Made by a program: the position numbers and the translations under genes. Source: Mangrovimonas sp. ST2L15 (GTDB lineage: Bacteria > Bacteroidota > Bacteroidia > Flavobacteriales > Flavobacteriaceae). From it: DNA of 64,000 nt. This document shows positions 22,910 through 31,984 of the stretch, piece after piece. The notes beneath the pieces were generated by a model. That model searched no databases. It was given only the letters and a program-made list of their open reading frames with translations, and was not told the origin of the DNA. The stretch spans positions 868,001-932,000 of the forward strand of contig NZ_LBIQ01000030.1 in NCBI RefSeq assembly GCF_001280515.1, read 5' to 3'. Numbering within the stretch: the stretch's first letter is position 1; each line of letters begins with the position of its first letter.

Positions 22910-24583
22910 ATGAATTTTATATCCTCTAGTGGCTTCAACATTAAAAGGAAGCGATTTATATTTTTTTTGTTTTCAGGACCATTTTTTGTTTTTCAAATAT
23001 ATTCTCAAACGCTTGATTCGTTGTTAGTATCTCTTGAAAGCACAATGTCTAAGAGATCTATATATGATGGGGAAAAGGAAACAAGAATTAATAATCTTAA
23101 GGATTTACTAAGTGATAAAAGTAATTCGCCGGAGAATAATTATTATCTGGTTAAAAAAATTATTGATGAGTACGCTTACTATAGTTTTGATTCGACCCTC
23201 TTTTACATCGAAAAAAACTTAAAATTAGCTGCTCAAATCCAGAATGAGCATTTTCTGAATGAGGGAAGATTGAAACTTTCCGGTTTATTGATATCTACTG
23301 GGCGGTATAAGGAAGCTGTAGATTTATTGACTCTTATTGATAAAGAAACACTGTCGGCAGATCTTATAAAAGACTACTATGAGAATCATATGGAAGTATA
23401 TTCTCGATTGGATTTCTATACCCCTATTAAAAGGAATAAAGCCAAGTATCTACATTTATATGAAGCTTACAGGGATTCTTTACTATCTAAAATTGATGAA
23501 AGAAGTGACATGTTTTTGGGTATTCAGGAAAAGAAGCTTAGGGATGAAGGAAAGTTTGATGAAGCTCTTGATATCAACTTCAAAAGGGAGAAAATGGTTT
23601 CAACCGAGTCAAGGGCATTTGCTATTATTTCTTTTGAAAGAGCCATCCTATATGCCATTACTGGGGACATTGAGAATGAGAAAAAGTGTCTTATCAAATC
23701 AGCTATAGCCGATATTAAATCTTCTATTAAGGATAATGCATCCTTGACTCTTTTGGCTACCATTTATTTTCGGGAAAACGAGATTGAAAGAGCGCACAAT
23801 TATATTAATTTTTCCTTTGAAGACGCTGAGGTTTATAATTCACAATTTCGGTTTGTTAATATCTCAAATATCTTGCCTTTAATCTCTAAATCTTATGAAC
23901 AAAACAGTATGGAGCAAAAATCCAAGCTCACAATCATGTTAATATTTATAAGTGTTTTGGCGGTGGTCTTATTGGGAGCGCTATTCTATATTTTTAAACA
24001 AGTGAAGAAGCTTTCCGCGGCACGAAACAAACTAAAATTGGTTAACCGAAATCTAAAGGACCTAAACAACCAATTAAGTATATCCAATGATGATCTGAAT
24101 AGGTTGTATACAGAACTTTCAGAGGCGAATAGAATTAAGGAGCACTACATCGGTACCTTTTTAAATCTTTATTCTGATTATTTGGAAAAATTGGATATGT
24201 ATAGGAAAATGGTTAGAAAATATATCTCTACCAATAAATTTAAAGCTTTATTGGACATGACTAAATCCAAACAGCTTATTGATTCTGAAATGGAAGTCTT
24301 TTTCAAAAATTTTGATGAATCCTTTCTCCATATATATCCCAGTTTTATTAAACAGGTGAATGAATTTATGCAACCAGAGTTTCGGTTTGATGAAAAAACA
24401 GAAGGAAGGTTGAACACGGAGTTGCGTATTTTAGCATTGATAAGATTGGGTATTCAAAGTAGTTCTCAAATAGCAAAAATCCTTAGGTACTCAGTCAATA
24501 CCATCTATAATTACCGTGTAAAGGTCAAGAATAACTCTAAAAATCGGGATGAATTTGAGGATTTAATCAAAAAAATTCACTAA
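22910..24583 (+). CDS. DUF6377-type membrane sensor-regulator
   Basis: A 557-residue regulator of the SusR-like kind. It has an N-terminal signal or anchor (about 14-33), a TPR-like sensory region (about 60-320), one membrane helix (about 342-365), a coiled coil (KLKLVNRNLKDLNNQLSIS) and a C-terminal cytoplasmic part. That part ends in a helix-turn-helix resembling LuxR/SusR types (LRILALIRLGIQSSSQIAKI, then SVNTIYNYRVKVKN). It probably senses a glycan fragment in the periplasm and activates the susC gene that starts 308 bases downstream. Confidence 0.82.
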   Translation: MNFISSSGFNIKRKRFIFFLFSGPFFVFQIYSQTLDSLLVSLESTMSKRSIYDGEKETRINNLKDLLSDKSNSPENNYYLVKKIIDEYAYYSFDSTLFYIEKNLKLAAQIQNEHFLNEGRLKLSGLLISTGRYKEAVDLLTLIDKETLSADLIKDYYENHMEVYSRLDFYTPIKRNKAKYLHLYEAYRDSLLSKIDERSDMFLGIQEKKLRDEGKFDEALDINFKREKMVSTESRAFAIISFERAILYAITGDIENEKKCLIKSAIADIKSSIKDNASLTLLATIYFRENEIERAHNYINFSFEDAEVYNSQFRFVNISNILPLISKSYEQNSMEQKSKLTIMLIFISVLAVVLLGALFYIFKQVKKLSAARNKLKLVNRNLKDLNNQLSISNDDLNRLYTELSEANRIKEHYIGTFLNLYSDYLEKLDMYRKMVRKYISTNKFKALLDMTKSKQLIDSEMEVFFKNFDESFLHIYPSFIKQVNEFMQPEFRFDEKTEGRLNTELRILALIRLGIQSSSQIAKILRYSVNTIYNYRVKVKNNSKNRDEFEDLIKKIH

Positions 24584-24891
24584 AAATTTAATTTGTTGAT
24601 TTTTTGCTTTCTTATTTTGATAAATTATCAAATAAGTAGTTCCTTAAATCTATTTTTTATTTAAATCATATCCACTTTTTTTATTTTACAAAAATTTATA
24701 ATGATCATGTTATAAGGGTGTTATAAATTTTAATAGTTTATTTCGTCCACTTCTTTTGTACTTCATGTTTGATGCCGGTTGTAGTTCGATGTTCTTTGTT
24801 ATAGTTGTTAAATATTTCTAAAAATTAGTATGGAAAGGTTGGCAATCGAACAAATCATTCAAACTATTAACTAACATTTATTAACATTAAA
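24584..24891 (+). promoter_or_regulatory. 308-base control region upstream of susC (glucan PUL)
   Basis: An AT-rich region without genes. It holds the palindrome TTTGATAAATTATCAAA (24616-24632), directly after the regulator gene, and a direct repeat TGTTATAA at 24708-24715 and 24719-24726, exactly 11 bases apart. Either could be a regulator site. I cannot place a -33/-7 promoter with confidence. Confidence 0.5.
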
Positions 24892-27800
24892 ATGAGAATC
24901 AAGCATGTTAATTTTAATGGCTTAACTGTAATCATTTTTTTCTTATTTACAGTTTTGTCTTTTGCCCAAAACGGAACAATCACAGGGCATGTTTATGATG
25001 ATTCTGGGATGCCAATACCAGGAGCTTCAGTAATTGTAAAAAATACTACTAACGGAACCGCTGCAGATTTTGATGGTCAATATACCATTGAAGCGCCCTC
25101 AGATGCTGTTCTAGTTTTTAGTTCTATTGGATTTAAAGCCAAGGAAGAACTCGTTAATGGCCGAGAGGTTATTGATGTGGTGCTAGAAACAGATGTTGCT
25201 TCTTTAGATGAGGTAGTGGTAGTAGGTTACGGAACCCAAAAGAAAAGTAGCGTTACAGGCGCAATCACAGGTGTTAAGGCTTCAGAATTAGAAGATCTGC
25301 CAGTGACTAGAATCGAACAATCTTTACAAGGGCGTACTTCAGGGGTTACAATAGCCGCAAACTCCGGACAACCTGGGTCTTCTTCAACTATTAGAATTAG
25401 AGGGATAACCACCTTGAACAATAATGAACCATTATGGGTTGTTGACGGAGTTATTGTGGACGCGGGAGGAATTGGTTATTTAAACCAGTCCGATATCGAG
25501 TCTATAGAGGTTTTAAAAGATGCTGCCGCCGCCGCGATTTATGGATCCCGTGCTGCTGCCGGAGTTATTCTGGTAACAACCAAGAAAGGAAAATCAGGAA
25601 AATTGACCTTGAACTATAGCGGTTATACGGGTCTATCAGGTCCTGCTAGAAAATTGGATTTATTAAATGCTACTGAATATGCGACTTTAATGAATGAGCG
25701 CTATGCAAATGGCTATAACCCAGGAAGTGGTGACTATCAGCTTCCATTTTCCAATCCTGAAAGCCTTGGTGAGGGGACAGATTGGCAAGATTTAATCTTT
25801 GATAATAGCGCTTTACGTCAAAACCATGAAATTAGCATAAGTGGAGGTACGGAAAGTTCTACATTTTATGCCTCATTCGGTTACTTAGATCAAGATGGTT
25901 TAGTCGCATCTGATATTTCCCATTACACCAGAAAGAATTTCAGATTGAATTCTGATCACAAGATTGGTTCCTTTTTAAAAATTGGTCAAACCTTCGGATA
26001 TTCGAATGAAAAAAATCAAGGAATTGACACCAACAATTATTATGGGGGACCGCTAGCTTCTGCTATTAATTTAGATCCACTTACTCCTGAAATTGAAACG
26101 GATCCAACAGCTCTTAGCCAAGTGCCTTATATCAATGACGAAGGAGAACTAAGATCTGATTTAGTATATGCTCCTAATGGATATCCATATGGTATTTCAA
26201 ATTATGTGGGACAGGAAATGACAAACCCAATGGCTTTCATCAAAACAAAAGAAGGGAACCACAGTTGGTCTGATAATTTTGTGGGAAATGCCTATGTTGA
26301 GGTCGAGCCAATCAAAGGCCTTAAAGTGAAGAGTACATTTGGAGGTAAATTAGCCTATTGGGGCGGTCGATATTTCAACCCTAAAGTGTACTTGAATTCC
26401 TCCTTTTTGGTTTCTCAAAATAGCTTAAGCAAAAACAATAATAGAGGTTTTGGGTGGAATATCGAAAACACCATAAACTATAGTAAGGAAATTAAAGATC
26501 ACAGCTTTAATGTCTTAATAGGGCAAGGAGTTTATGTGGATAACATTACTCAGGGAGAATCTGTAACATACAATAACCTGCCTGTTAATTCTTATGATCT
26601 AGCTAGTTTTAATTTTGATTTGCCTTCAGAGCAAATTATTGCAAACGCTTATGAGGGTACAATACACAAAGTGACTTCTCTTTTTGGAAGACTTAATTAT
26701 GCATACAAGGAAAAATACTTGGTGACAGGGATTATTCGTAGAGATGGTTCTAGTCGCTTTGGTTCCAACAACAAATATGGTACTTTCCCTTCATTTTCTT
26801 TGGGTTGGGTGCCTAGTAAGGAGGACTTCTGGCCAGAAAATGACATTGTCAATCAATTAAAATTGAAAGGTAGTTACGGGGTAACTGGAAGTGATCAAAT
26901 TGGAGATTTTCAGTATCTGTCAACTATTAGTGGAGGCCGAAACTACAGCTTTGGAAATCAAGGTTCCATAGTGATAGGAAATAGCCCTAATGCTCCAGCT
27001 AACCCAGATTTAAAATGGGAGGAAACTAGCCAAACAAATGTTGGGTTTGATACTAGAATGTTTAATGGCTTTACTTTGGCTTTTGACTGGTATTTAAAGA
27101 AAACTACTGGAATTCTTCAAGGAGTTCCCATCCCCGGATATGTAGGTGCTACAGGTTTGCCAACCGGGAATGTAGCCGATATGGAAAACAGAGGTATTGA
27201 TTTAGAACTGGGGTACTCTAAACAGTATGAAGATTTTGGATTTTCAATTAATGGAAACCTATCTACAGTTAAAAATGAAGTAACTAATCTAGGTACCGAT
27301 ATTGAATATCTAAATGGTGGAGAAACAATTCAAGCAAGTACATTTCCGATAACTAGAACTCAAGTGGGGCAACCCGTTAATTCGTTTTATGGATTTGTAA
27401 CTCAAGGAATCTTTCAAAACCAAGCTGAAATTGATGCCTACACAAATGCTCAAGGGGAATTAATTCAACCTAACGCGCAACCAGGAGATTTTAGATGGAA
27501 AGACGTAGATGGCGATGGTTTAATAACAGATGAGGATAGAGACTTTATAGGTAGTTCCATTCCAAAGTTTACCTATGGATTGACTTTAAATGTCAACTAT
27601 AAGAATTTTGATTTATTGGTGTTCGGACAAGGAGCCTCTGGAAATAAGATATTTCAGGCGGTAAGACGTTTGGATATAGGTACTGCAAATTATCAAACCT
27701 CTGCGTTGGGTAGATGGACAGGTGAAGGATCAACGAATTCTTATCCAAGGTTGACAACCAACGATACTAATAAAAACTTCACAAATCCGTCTGATTTTTA

Positions 27801-28041
27801 CCTAGAAGATGGAGATTATTTCCGATTTAAAACGATTCAAATAGGATACTCTTTACCACAAGATTTGGTTCGTAAAATAGGGTTGTCCCACTTTAGACTG
27901 TACCTGACAGGAGAGAATCTATTCACGTTTACCAAATACAGTGGTTATGATCCTGAAATAGGTGGTGGAATTTTGGGGATTGATCGAGGTTATTATCCTC
28001 AAGCAAAATCAGGAATGTTAGGGGTTAATTTACAATTTTAA
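24892..28041 (+). CDS. susC: SusC-type TonB-dependent transporter (glucan PUL)
   Basis: A 1049-residue outer-membrane oligosaccharide importer. A signal peptide (about 1-28) precedes a carboxypeptidase-regulatory-like domain (GTITGHVYDDSGMPIPGASV to about 105). The motif SLDEVVVVGYGTQKKSSVTG leads into the plug (about 115-230), and a 22-strand-type barrel ends with the terminal aromatic residue in LGVNLQF. It works with the SusD encoded 5 bases downstream. Substrate is inferred from the neighbouring glucanases. Confidence 0.95.
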   Translation: MRIKHVNFNGLTVIIFFLFTVLSFAQNGTITGHVYDDSGMPIPGASVIVKNTTNGTAADFDGQYTIEAPSDAVLVFSSIGFKAKEELVNGREVIDVVLETDVASLDEVVVVGYGTQKKSSVTGAITGVKASELEDLPVTRIEQSLQGRTSGVTIAANSGQPGSSSTIRIRGITTLNNNEPLWVVDGVIVDAGGIGYLNQSDIESIEVLKDAAAAAIYGSRAAAGVILVTTKKGKSGKLTLNYSGYTGLSGPARKLDLLNATEYATLMNERYANGYNPGSGDYQLPFSNPESLGEGTDWQDLIFDNSALRQNHEISISGGTESSTFYASFGYLDQDGLVASDISHYTRKNFRLNSDHKIGSFLKIGQTFGYSNEKNQGIDTNNYYGGPLASAINLDPLTPEIETDPTALSQVPYINDEGELRSDLVYAPNGYPYGISNYVGQEMTNPMAFIKTKEGNHSWSDNFVGNAYVEVEPIKGLKVKSTFGGKLAYWGGRYFNPKVYLNSSFLVSQNSLSKNNNRGFGWNIENTINYSKEIKDHSFNVLIGQGVYVDNITQGESVTYNNLPVNSYDLASFNFDLPSEQIIANAYEGTIHKVTSLFGRLNYAYKEKYLVTGIIRRDGSSRFGSNNKYGTFPSFSLGWVPSKEDFWPENDIVNQLKLKGSYGVTGSDQIGDFQYLSTISGGRNYSFGNQGSIVIGNSPNAPANPDLKWEETSQTNVGFDTRMFNGFTLAFDWYLKKTTGILQGVPIPGYVGATGLPTGNVADMENRGIDLELGYSKQYEDFGFSINGNLSTVKNEVTNLGTDIEYLNGGETIQASTFPITRTQVGQPVNSFYGFVTQGIFQNQAEIDAYTNAQGELIQPNAQPGDFRWKDVDGDGLITDEDRDFIGSSIPKFTYGLTLNVNYKNFDLLVFGQGASGNKIFQAVRRLDIGTANYQTSALGRWTGEGSTNSYPRLTTNDTNKNFTNPSDFYLEDGDYFRFKTIQIGYSLPQDLVRKIGLSHFRLYLTGENLFTFTKYSGYDPEIGGGILGIDRGYYPQAKSGMLGVNLQF

Positions 28042-28045
28042 AAAA

Positions 28046-29563
28046 ATGATTATGAAACTTAAGAAATTTAGTTATTTGATATTTTCTTCAGCCATTTCAA
28101 TACTTTCCGTGTCATGTAGCAAAGACTATTTGGAAGTGGACCCAATGGGTACTTATCTGGAGAGCAATTATTATCAGAATGAAGAACAAGCTTTTTCGGG
28201 CTTGGTGGCTGTATATGACATTTTGGGAAAGGAGACCAGAGGGTTTGAAAATATGATCACTTTTATGAATGCAGCCTCCGATGATCATTACGCCGGTGGC
28301 GGTGGGCCAGATGATGGGGCTGGAATCCATGCTTTTTCACACTTTACGATTAGTCCTTCTACTATTCCCACAAGCTATTGGGATGATTATTATCAAGGCG
28401 TCTTTAGAGCAAATGTTTTATTATCAAAACTTCCAGAGGTTCCTATGGGCGACCAAACGAGAAATCGATTTATTGCAGAGACCAAAACCCTAAGAGCGTA
28501 TTTTTATTTTCAATTGGTAAGAATGTTTGGAAATATTCCGTTGATAACCACGCCATTGGAAACTGCAGATATATATAGTGTTACCCAATCACCAAAGGCC
28601 GATGTTTATGTACAGATTGAGGCTGATTTAGAATCGGCAAAAGAACACCTTCCAATGACGGTGGATATAGGAACTGAAGGTGGCCGTTTGACTAGAGGAG
28701 CTGCTCAGGCCTTATTAGGTAAAGTGTATTTATATGATAATAAAAATGCTCAGGCAGCTCAAGAATTGGCCGAGGTTAATGGAGAGCCTGGAGGAACTAG
28801 TGTTTATGGATACCAACTATTACCGAACTTTTCAGATCTGTGGAATTTTGAAAACATTTTTAATTCTGAATCCATTTTAGAGACGACTAATACCAATCAG
28901 AGTAATGCAGATTGGGGGTTCTGGGGTTCTGGAGCTGATGAAGGAAACTCTGTAAATATAATGGTAGGTCCTAGAAGTTATGTTCGGTCTGCCGGTTCTA
29001 TAGCTCCTGATTTTGCACCGGGATGGAGTTTCAATGTGTTTACTGAGAATTTCTTTGATGTCATGCAAGGAGATCCTCGTATGGATGCCACCATTGCCAA
29101 TTTAAAGGCATGGAAGCAAGCCGGGGAAATAGATTATGCGCTTGGAGATCAGGATACAGGATATTATTTGAGAAAATTTATGCCTCTTAATGAAAATGCC
29201 ACTGATGGAGGTGGAGCATTGGAGTTGAATTATCAACAGCATGTTTACATGATTCGTTTAGCTGACACCTACTTGCTAGAAGCTGAAGCCCTAGGAGGTA
29301 CAGGTGCAAGAGCTCAAGCACTTTTAGATGCTGTTCGTGCTAGAGTTGGATTGCCTTCTATTCCAGTTTCATTAGAAGCTATTATGCATGAAAGACGCTT
29401 GGAATTGGCCGGTGAAGGACACAGATATTTTGATTTGGTAAGGACAGGTAATGCGGCTCAAGAATTAGGCGAGTTTGGTTTTGTTTCTGGTAAGAACGAA
29501 GTTCTGCCTATTCCGTTGAAAGAATTGGATAACACCTTATTGGTCCAAAACCCTAACTATTAA
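28046..29563 (+). CDS. susD: SusD-like glycan-binding lipoprotein (glucan PUL)
   Basis: A 505-residue RagB/SusD-family lipoprotein. The lipobox is LSVSC (Cys24, counting from the first ATG; a second in-frame ATG lies two codons later). Typical blocks are the TPR-like region with RAYFYFQLVRMFGNIPL, the C-terminal YMIRLADTYLLEAEAL and the ending HERRLELAGEGHRYFDLVRT and LPIPLKEL. It forms the lid over SusC and captures oligosaccharides at the surface. Confidence 0.95.
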   Translation: MIMKLKKFSYLIFSSAISILSVSCSKDYLEVDPMGTYLESNYYQNEEQAFSGLVAVYDILGKETRGFENMITFMNAASDDHYAGGGGPDDGAGIHAFSHFTISPSTIPTSYWDDYYQGVFRANVLLSKLPEVPMGDQTRNRFIAETKTLRAYFYFQLVRMFGNIPLITTPLETADIYSVTQSPKADVYVQIEADLESAKEHLPMTVDIGTEGGRLTRGAAQALLGKVYLYDNKNAQAAQELAEVNGEPGGTSVYGYQLLPNFSDLWNFENIFNSESILETTNTNQSNADWGFWGSGADEGNSVNIMVGPRSYVRSAGSIAPDFAPGWSFNVFTENFFDVMQGDPRMDATIANLKAWKQAGEIDYALGDQDTGYYLRKFMPLNENATDGGGALELNYQQHVYMIRLADTYLLEAEALGGTGARAQALLDAVRARVGLPSIPVSLEAIMHERRLELAGEGHRYFDLVRTGNAAQELGEFGFVSGKNEVLPIPLKELDNTLLVQNPNY

Positions 29564-29575
29564 ATTTTAAAAGAC

Positions 29576-30427
29576 ATGGTATTAAACAAATATATTTATA
29601 AAGCAACCTCCCTGTTTGGATTACTGGTGGTATTCCTAATAATGGGCTGCCAACCAGAAGATTCCTTTGAAAACAATGGATTAACAGATTATGATCTGAA
29701 TTCTGATTTTACTATTTCTCCTATTTCTGGGGCTACCAATAGGTATTTATTGAAAAGTAATGGTAGTAATATTTTGAAACATTTATGGAATTCAGGAGAT
29801 GGTGATTACATCGGGTCATCCGAGAATGAAATTTATTTGCCAGATGCAGGAACCTATCCCATTTCGCATACCGCAATAGGAAAAGGAGGCGCTACAAGTA
29901 CTTCAACTCAGGAATTGATAGTAGAAATGTCAGACCCTGAAGGTGGCAATATGTTGTTAGGCGGCAAATTTCTAACCCCTGAGGATCATGCACAATGGAG
30001 TATTTTGAATATCAGTGCTTCTGGCGCCCAATGGACATTTAATGAGGGGAGTGCAACCATTGCAGCCTCAGGGTGGAATCAACAGGGTATTTTTCAGGCT
30101 GTTGAAGTGGAAGCGAATACAGACTATTCTATAGATATGAAGGCTTGGGGTGAAGGGTCTACAGATACCTGGTTTGAAGTGTATGTTTCCACTATTGCCC
30201 CAGTTCAAGGTAGCGACTATTCAGGTGACATTAGAATTGGTTTGAATACCTGGAACGGTTGCGGAAATACACCTTTTGAAGGTAAATTATCCCTCATTGG
30301 TTGTGCAGGAAGCGGCAATATCATAAGTTTTCCAGAGGCTGGACCAGTTTATTTTATTATAAAATGTGGTGGGGCTGATGTAGGTGAAATATCCATTACC
30401 AATGTGGAAATGAGAAAAGTGAATTGA
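29576..30427 (+). CDS. surface glycan-binding lipoprotein (SusE-position)
   Basis: A 283-residue lipoprotein (lipobox LIMGC, Cys25). Residues ~40-120 look like a PKD-like Ig domain (WNSGDGDYIGSS, LPDAGTYPISHTA). Residues ~125-283 look like a jelly-roll carbohydrate-binding module (GKFLTPEDHAQW, WNQQGIFQAVEVEANTDYSI). No catalytic residues are apparent. It lies 12 bases after susD and occupies the SusE/SGBP-B position, so it probably binds the polysaccharide at the cell surface. Confidence 0.75.
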   Translation: MVLNKYIYKATSLFGLLVVFLIMGCQPEDSFENNGLTDYDLNSDFTISPISGATNRYLLKSNGSNILKHLWNSGDGDYIGSSENEIYLPDAGTYPISHTAIGKGGATSTSTQELIVEMSDPEGGNMLLGGKFLTPEDHAQWSILNISASGAQWTFNEGSATIAASGWNQQGIFQAVEVEANTDYSIDMKAWGEGSTDTWFEVYVSTIAPVQGSDYSGDIRIGLNTWNGCGNTPFEGKLSLIGCAGSGNIISFPEAGPVYFIIKCGGADVGEISITNVEMRKVN

Positions 30428-30505
30428 TAATTAGTTTTGAATTAGTAATGTTAGTTGAAATAGCCCATATTCAAAATTGACTATGGGCTATTAAAAATTA
30501 GAATA

Positions 30506-31981
30506 ATGAAATCAGTCCTCATAAAATTAGTTTGTATCGCTGGAGTTTTGAATGTATCATGCCAGAATGAAGTGACTCAAAAGGAAATCCAAAAAGAATT
30601 AGAGCCAGTGTCTTTTGAAGTGAAAGAAGCTAAAGTGTATACCACTGCCGAAAATTCTGAATTAAGATTGACCAAAACCGATGATTTAGTCATACAAGAA
30701 GGGAACCAACCCTTGGAAACTGAAATATCAGTATTTGTTAATCCCCAAAAGACATTTCAATCTTTTATAGGGATAGGTGGAGCAATAACAGATGCTAGTG
30801 CAGAAGTGTTTTCTAAACTTTCAGATGTTAAGCGTGAAGAATTGTTGAATGCCTATTATGATAAGGATAAAGGAATTGGTTATAGTTTGTTAAGAACGCC
30901 AATACATAGTTCTGACTTTAGTAGTGAAACCTTTACATATATCAAAGAAGGGGATTCAAGCCTAACAAGTTTTTCCATTGACCACGATCGTAAATATAGG
31001 TTGCCGATGATAAAAGAGGCAATGCAAATTGCTAAAGAGCCTTTGATGTTTTATGCCTCCCCATGGAGTCCTCCCGCTTTTATGAAGGATACAAAAAACA
31101 TGCTTCAAGGAGGTGTGCTTTTGCCAGAATACTTTCAGTCTTGGGCAAATTACTATGTGAAATTTATTCAAGAATATGAAAAGGAAGGTTTCCAGATATG
31201 GGGTGTCACGGTTCAAAATGAGCCTATGGCCAAACAAACTTGGGAATCCTGTATTTATTCAGCTGAAGCTGAAAGAGATTTTGTGAAAAATTATTTGGGT
31301 CCAACCTTCGAAAGAGCTGGGTATGGGGATAAAAAGATTGTGGTCTGGGATCATAATAGAGATTTAATGAACCGTCGTGCCAATATTATTTATTCTGATC
31401 CTGAAGCCTCAAAATATGTTTGGGGAATGGGTTTTCACTGGTATGAGAATTGGTCTGGTGGTGATCCATTGTTTGAGAATGTAGGGAAAGTAAACGAATC
31501 CTTCCCAGATAAAGGTCTTTTATTCACCGAGGGTTGCAATGAGAAATTTGATTCAGAAAAATATCAGTTTTGGCCGAACGCTGAACGTTATGGAAAAAGC
31601 ATGATTCATGACTTCAACAATGGCACGATGGGGTGGACAGATTGGAATATTTTATTAGATGAAAATGGAGGTCCAAATCATGTTGGTAATTATTGTTTTG
31701 CTCCAATCCATGCGGACACCAAGTCAGGTGAGTTAATTTTTACGCCCTCGTATTACTACATTGGGCACTTTTCGAAATTCATTAGACCCCAAGCTAAAAG
31801 AATCAGTACGGCTGTGAGTCGTAGTGATTTGTTGGCGACCTCTTTTTTGAATACGGATGGAACTATGATTACGGTGGTAATGAACCAGAGCGACCAAGTA
31901 GTGGATTATAATTTATTTGTAGGTGAACAAAAAATGCAAATTGAAATTCCAGCTCATGCAATCCAAACCATAACCTATTAA
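30506..31981 (+). CDS. GH30 glycoside hydrolase lipoprotein (first)
   Basis: A 491-residue GH30 enzyme. The lipobox is LNVSC (Cys19). The TIM barrel carries acid/base Glu239 in TVQNEPMAKQTWESC and nucleophile Glu342 in LLFTEGCNEKF; a small C-terminal beta domain follows. The opening FQSFIGIGGAITDASAEVFSKL is typical of GH30 glucosylceramidase-like and beta-1,6-glucanase subfamilies. In this context an endo-beta-1,6-glucanase or exo-beta-glucosidase is likely; the subfamily is not decided from sequence alone. Confidence 0.88.
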   Translation: MKSVLIKLVCIAGVLNVSCQNEVTQKEIQKELEPVSFEVKEAKVYTTAENSELRLTKTDDLVIQEGNQPLETEISVFVNPQKTFQSFIGIGGAITDASAEVFSKLSDVKREELLNAYYDKDKGIGYSLLRTPIHSSDFSSETFTYIKEGDSSLTSFSIDHDRKYRLPMIKEAMQIAKEPLMFYASPWSPPAFMKDTKNMLQGGVLLPEYFQSWANYYVKFIQEYEKEGFQIWGVTVQNEPMAKQTWESCIYSAEAERDFVKNYLGPTFERAGYGDKKIVVWDHNRDLMNRRANIIYSDPEASKYVWGMGFHWYENWSGGDPLFENVGKVNESFPDKGLLFTEGCNEKFDSEKYQFWPNAERYGKSMIHDFNNGTMGWTDWNILLDENGGPNHVGNYCFAPIHADTKSGELIFTPSYYYIGHFSKFIRPQAKRISTAVSRSDLLATSFLNTDGTMITVVMNQSDQVVDYNLFVGEQKMQIEIPAHAIQTITY

Positions 31982-31984
31982 TCT

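Noticed and set aside
22594-22941. 115-residue minus-strand frame
   Set aside because: Only its last ~20 residues resemble a protein (the TMEM175 fragment). The rest overlaps the start of the regulator gene and looks random.
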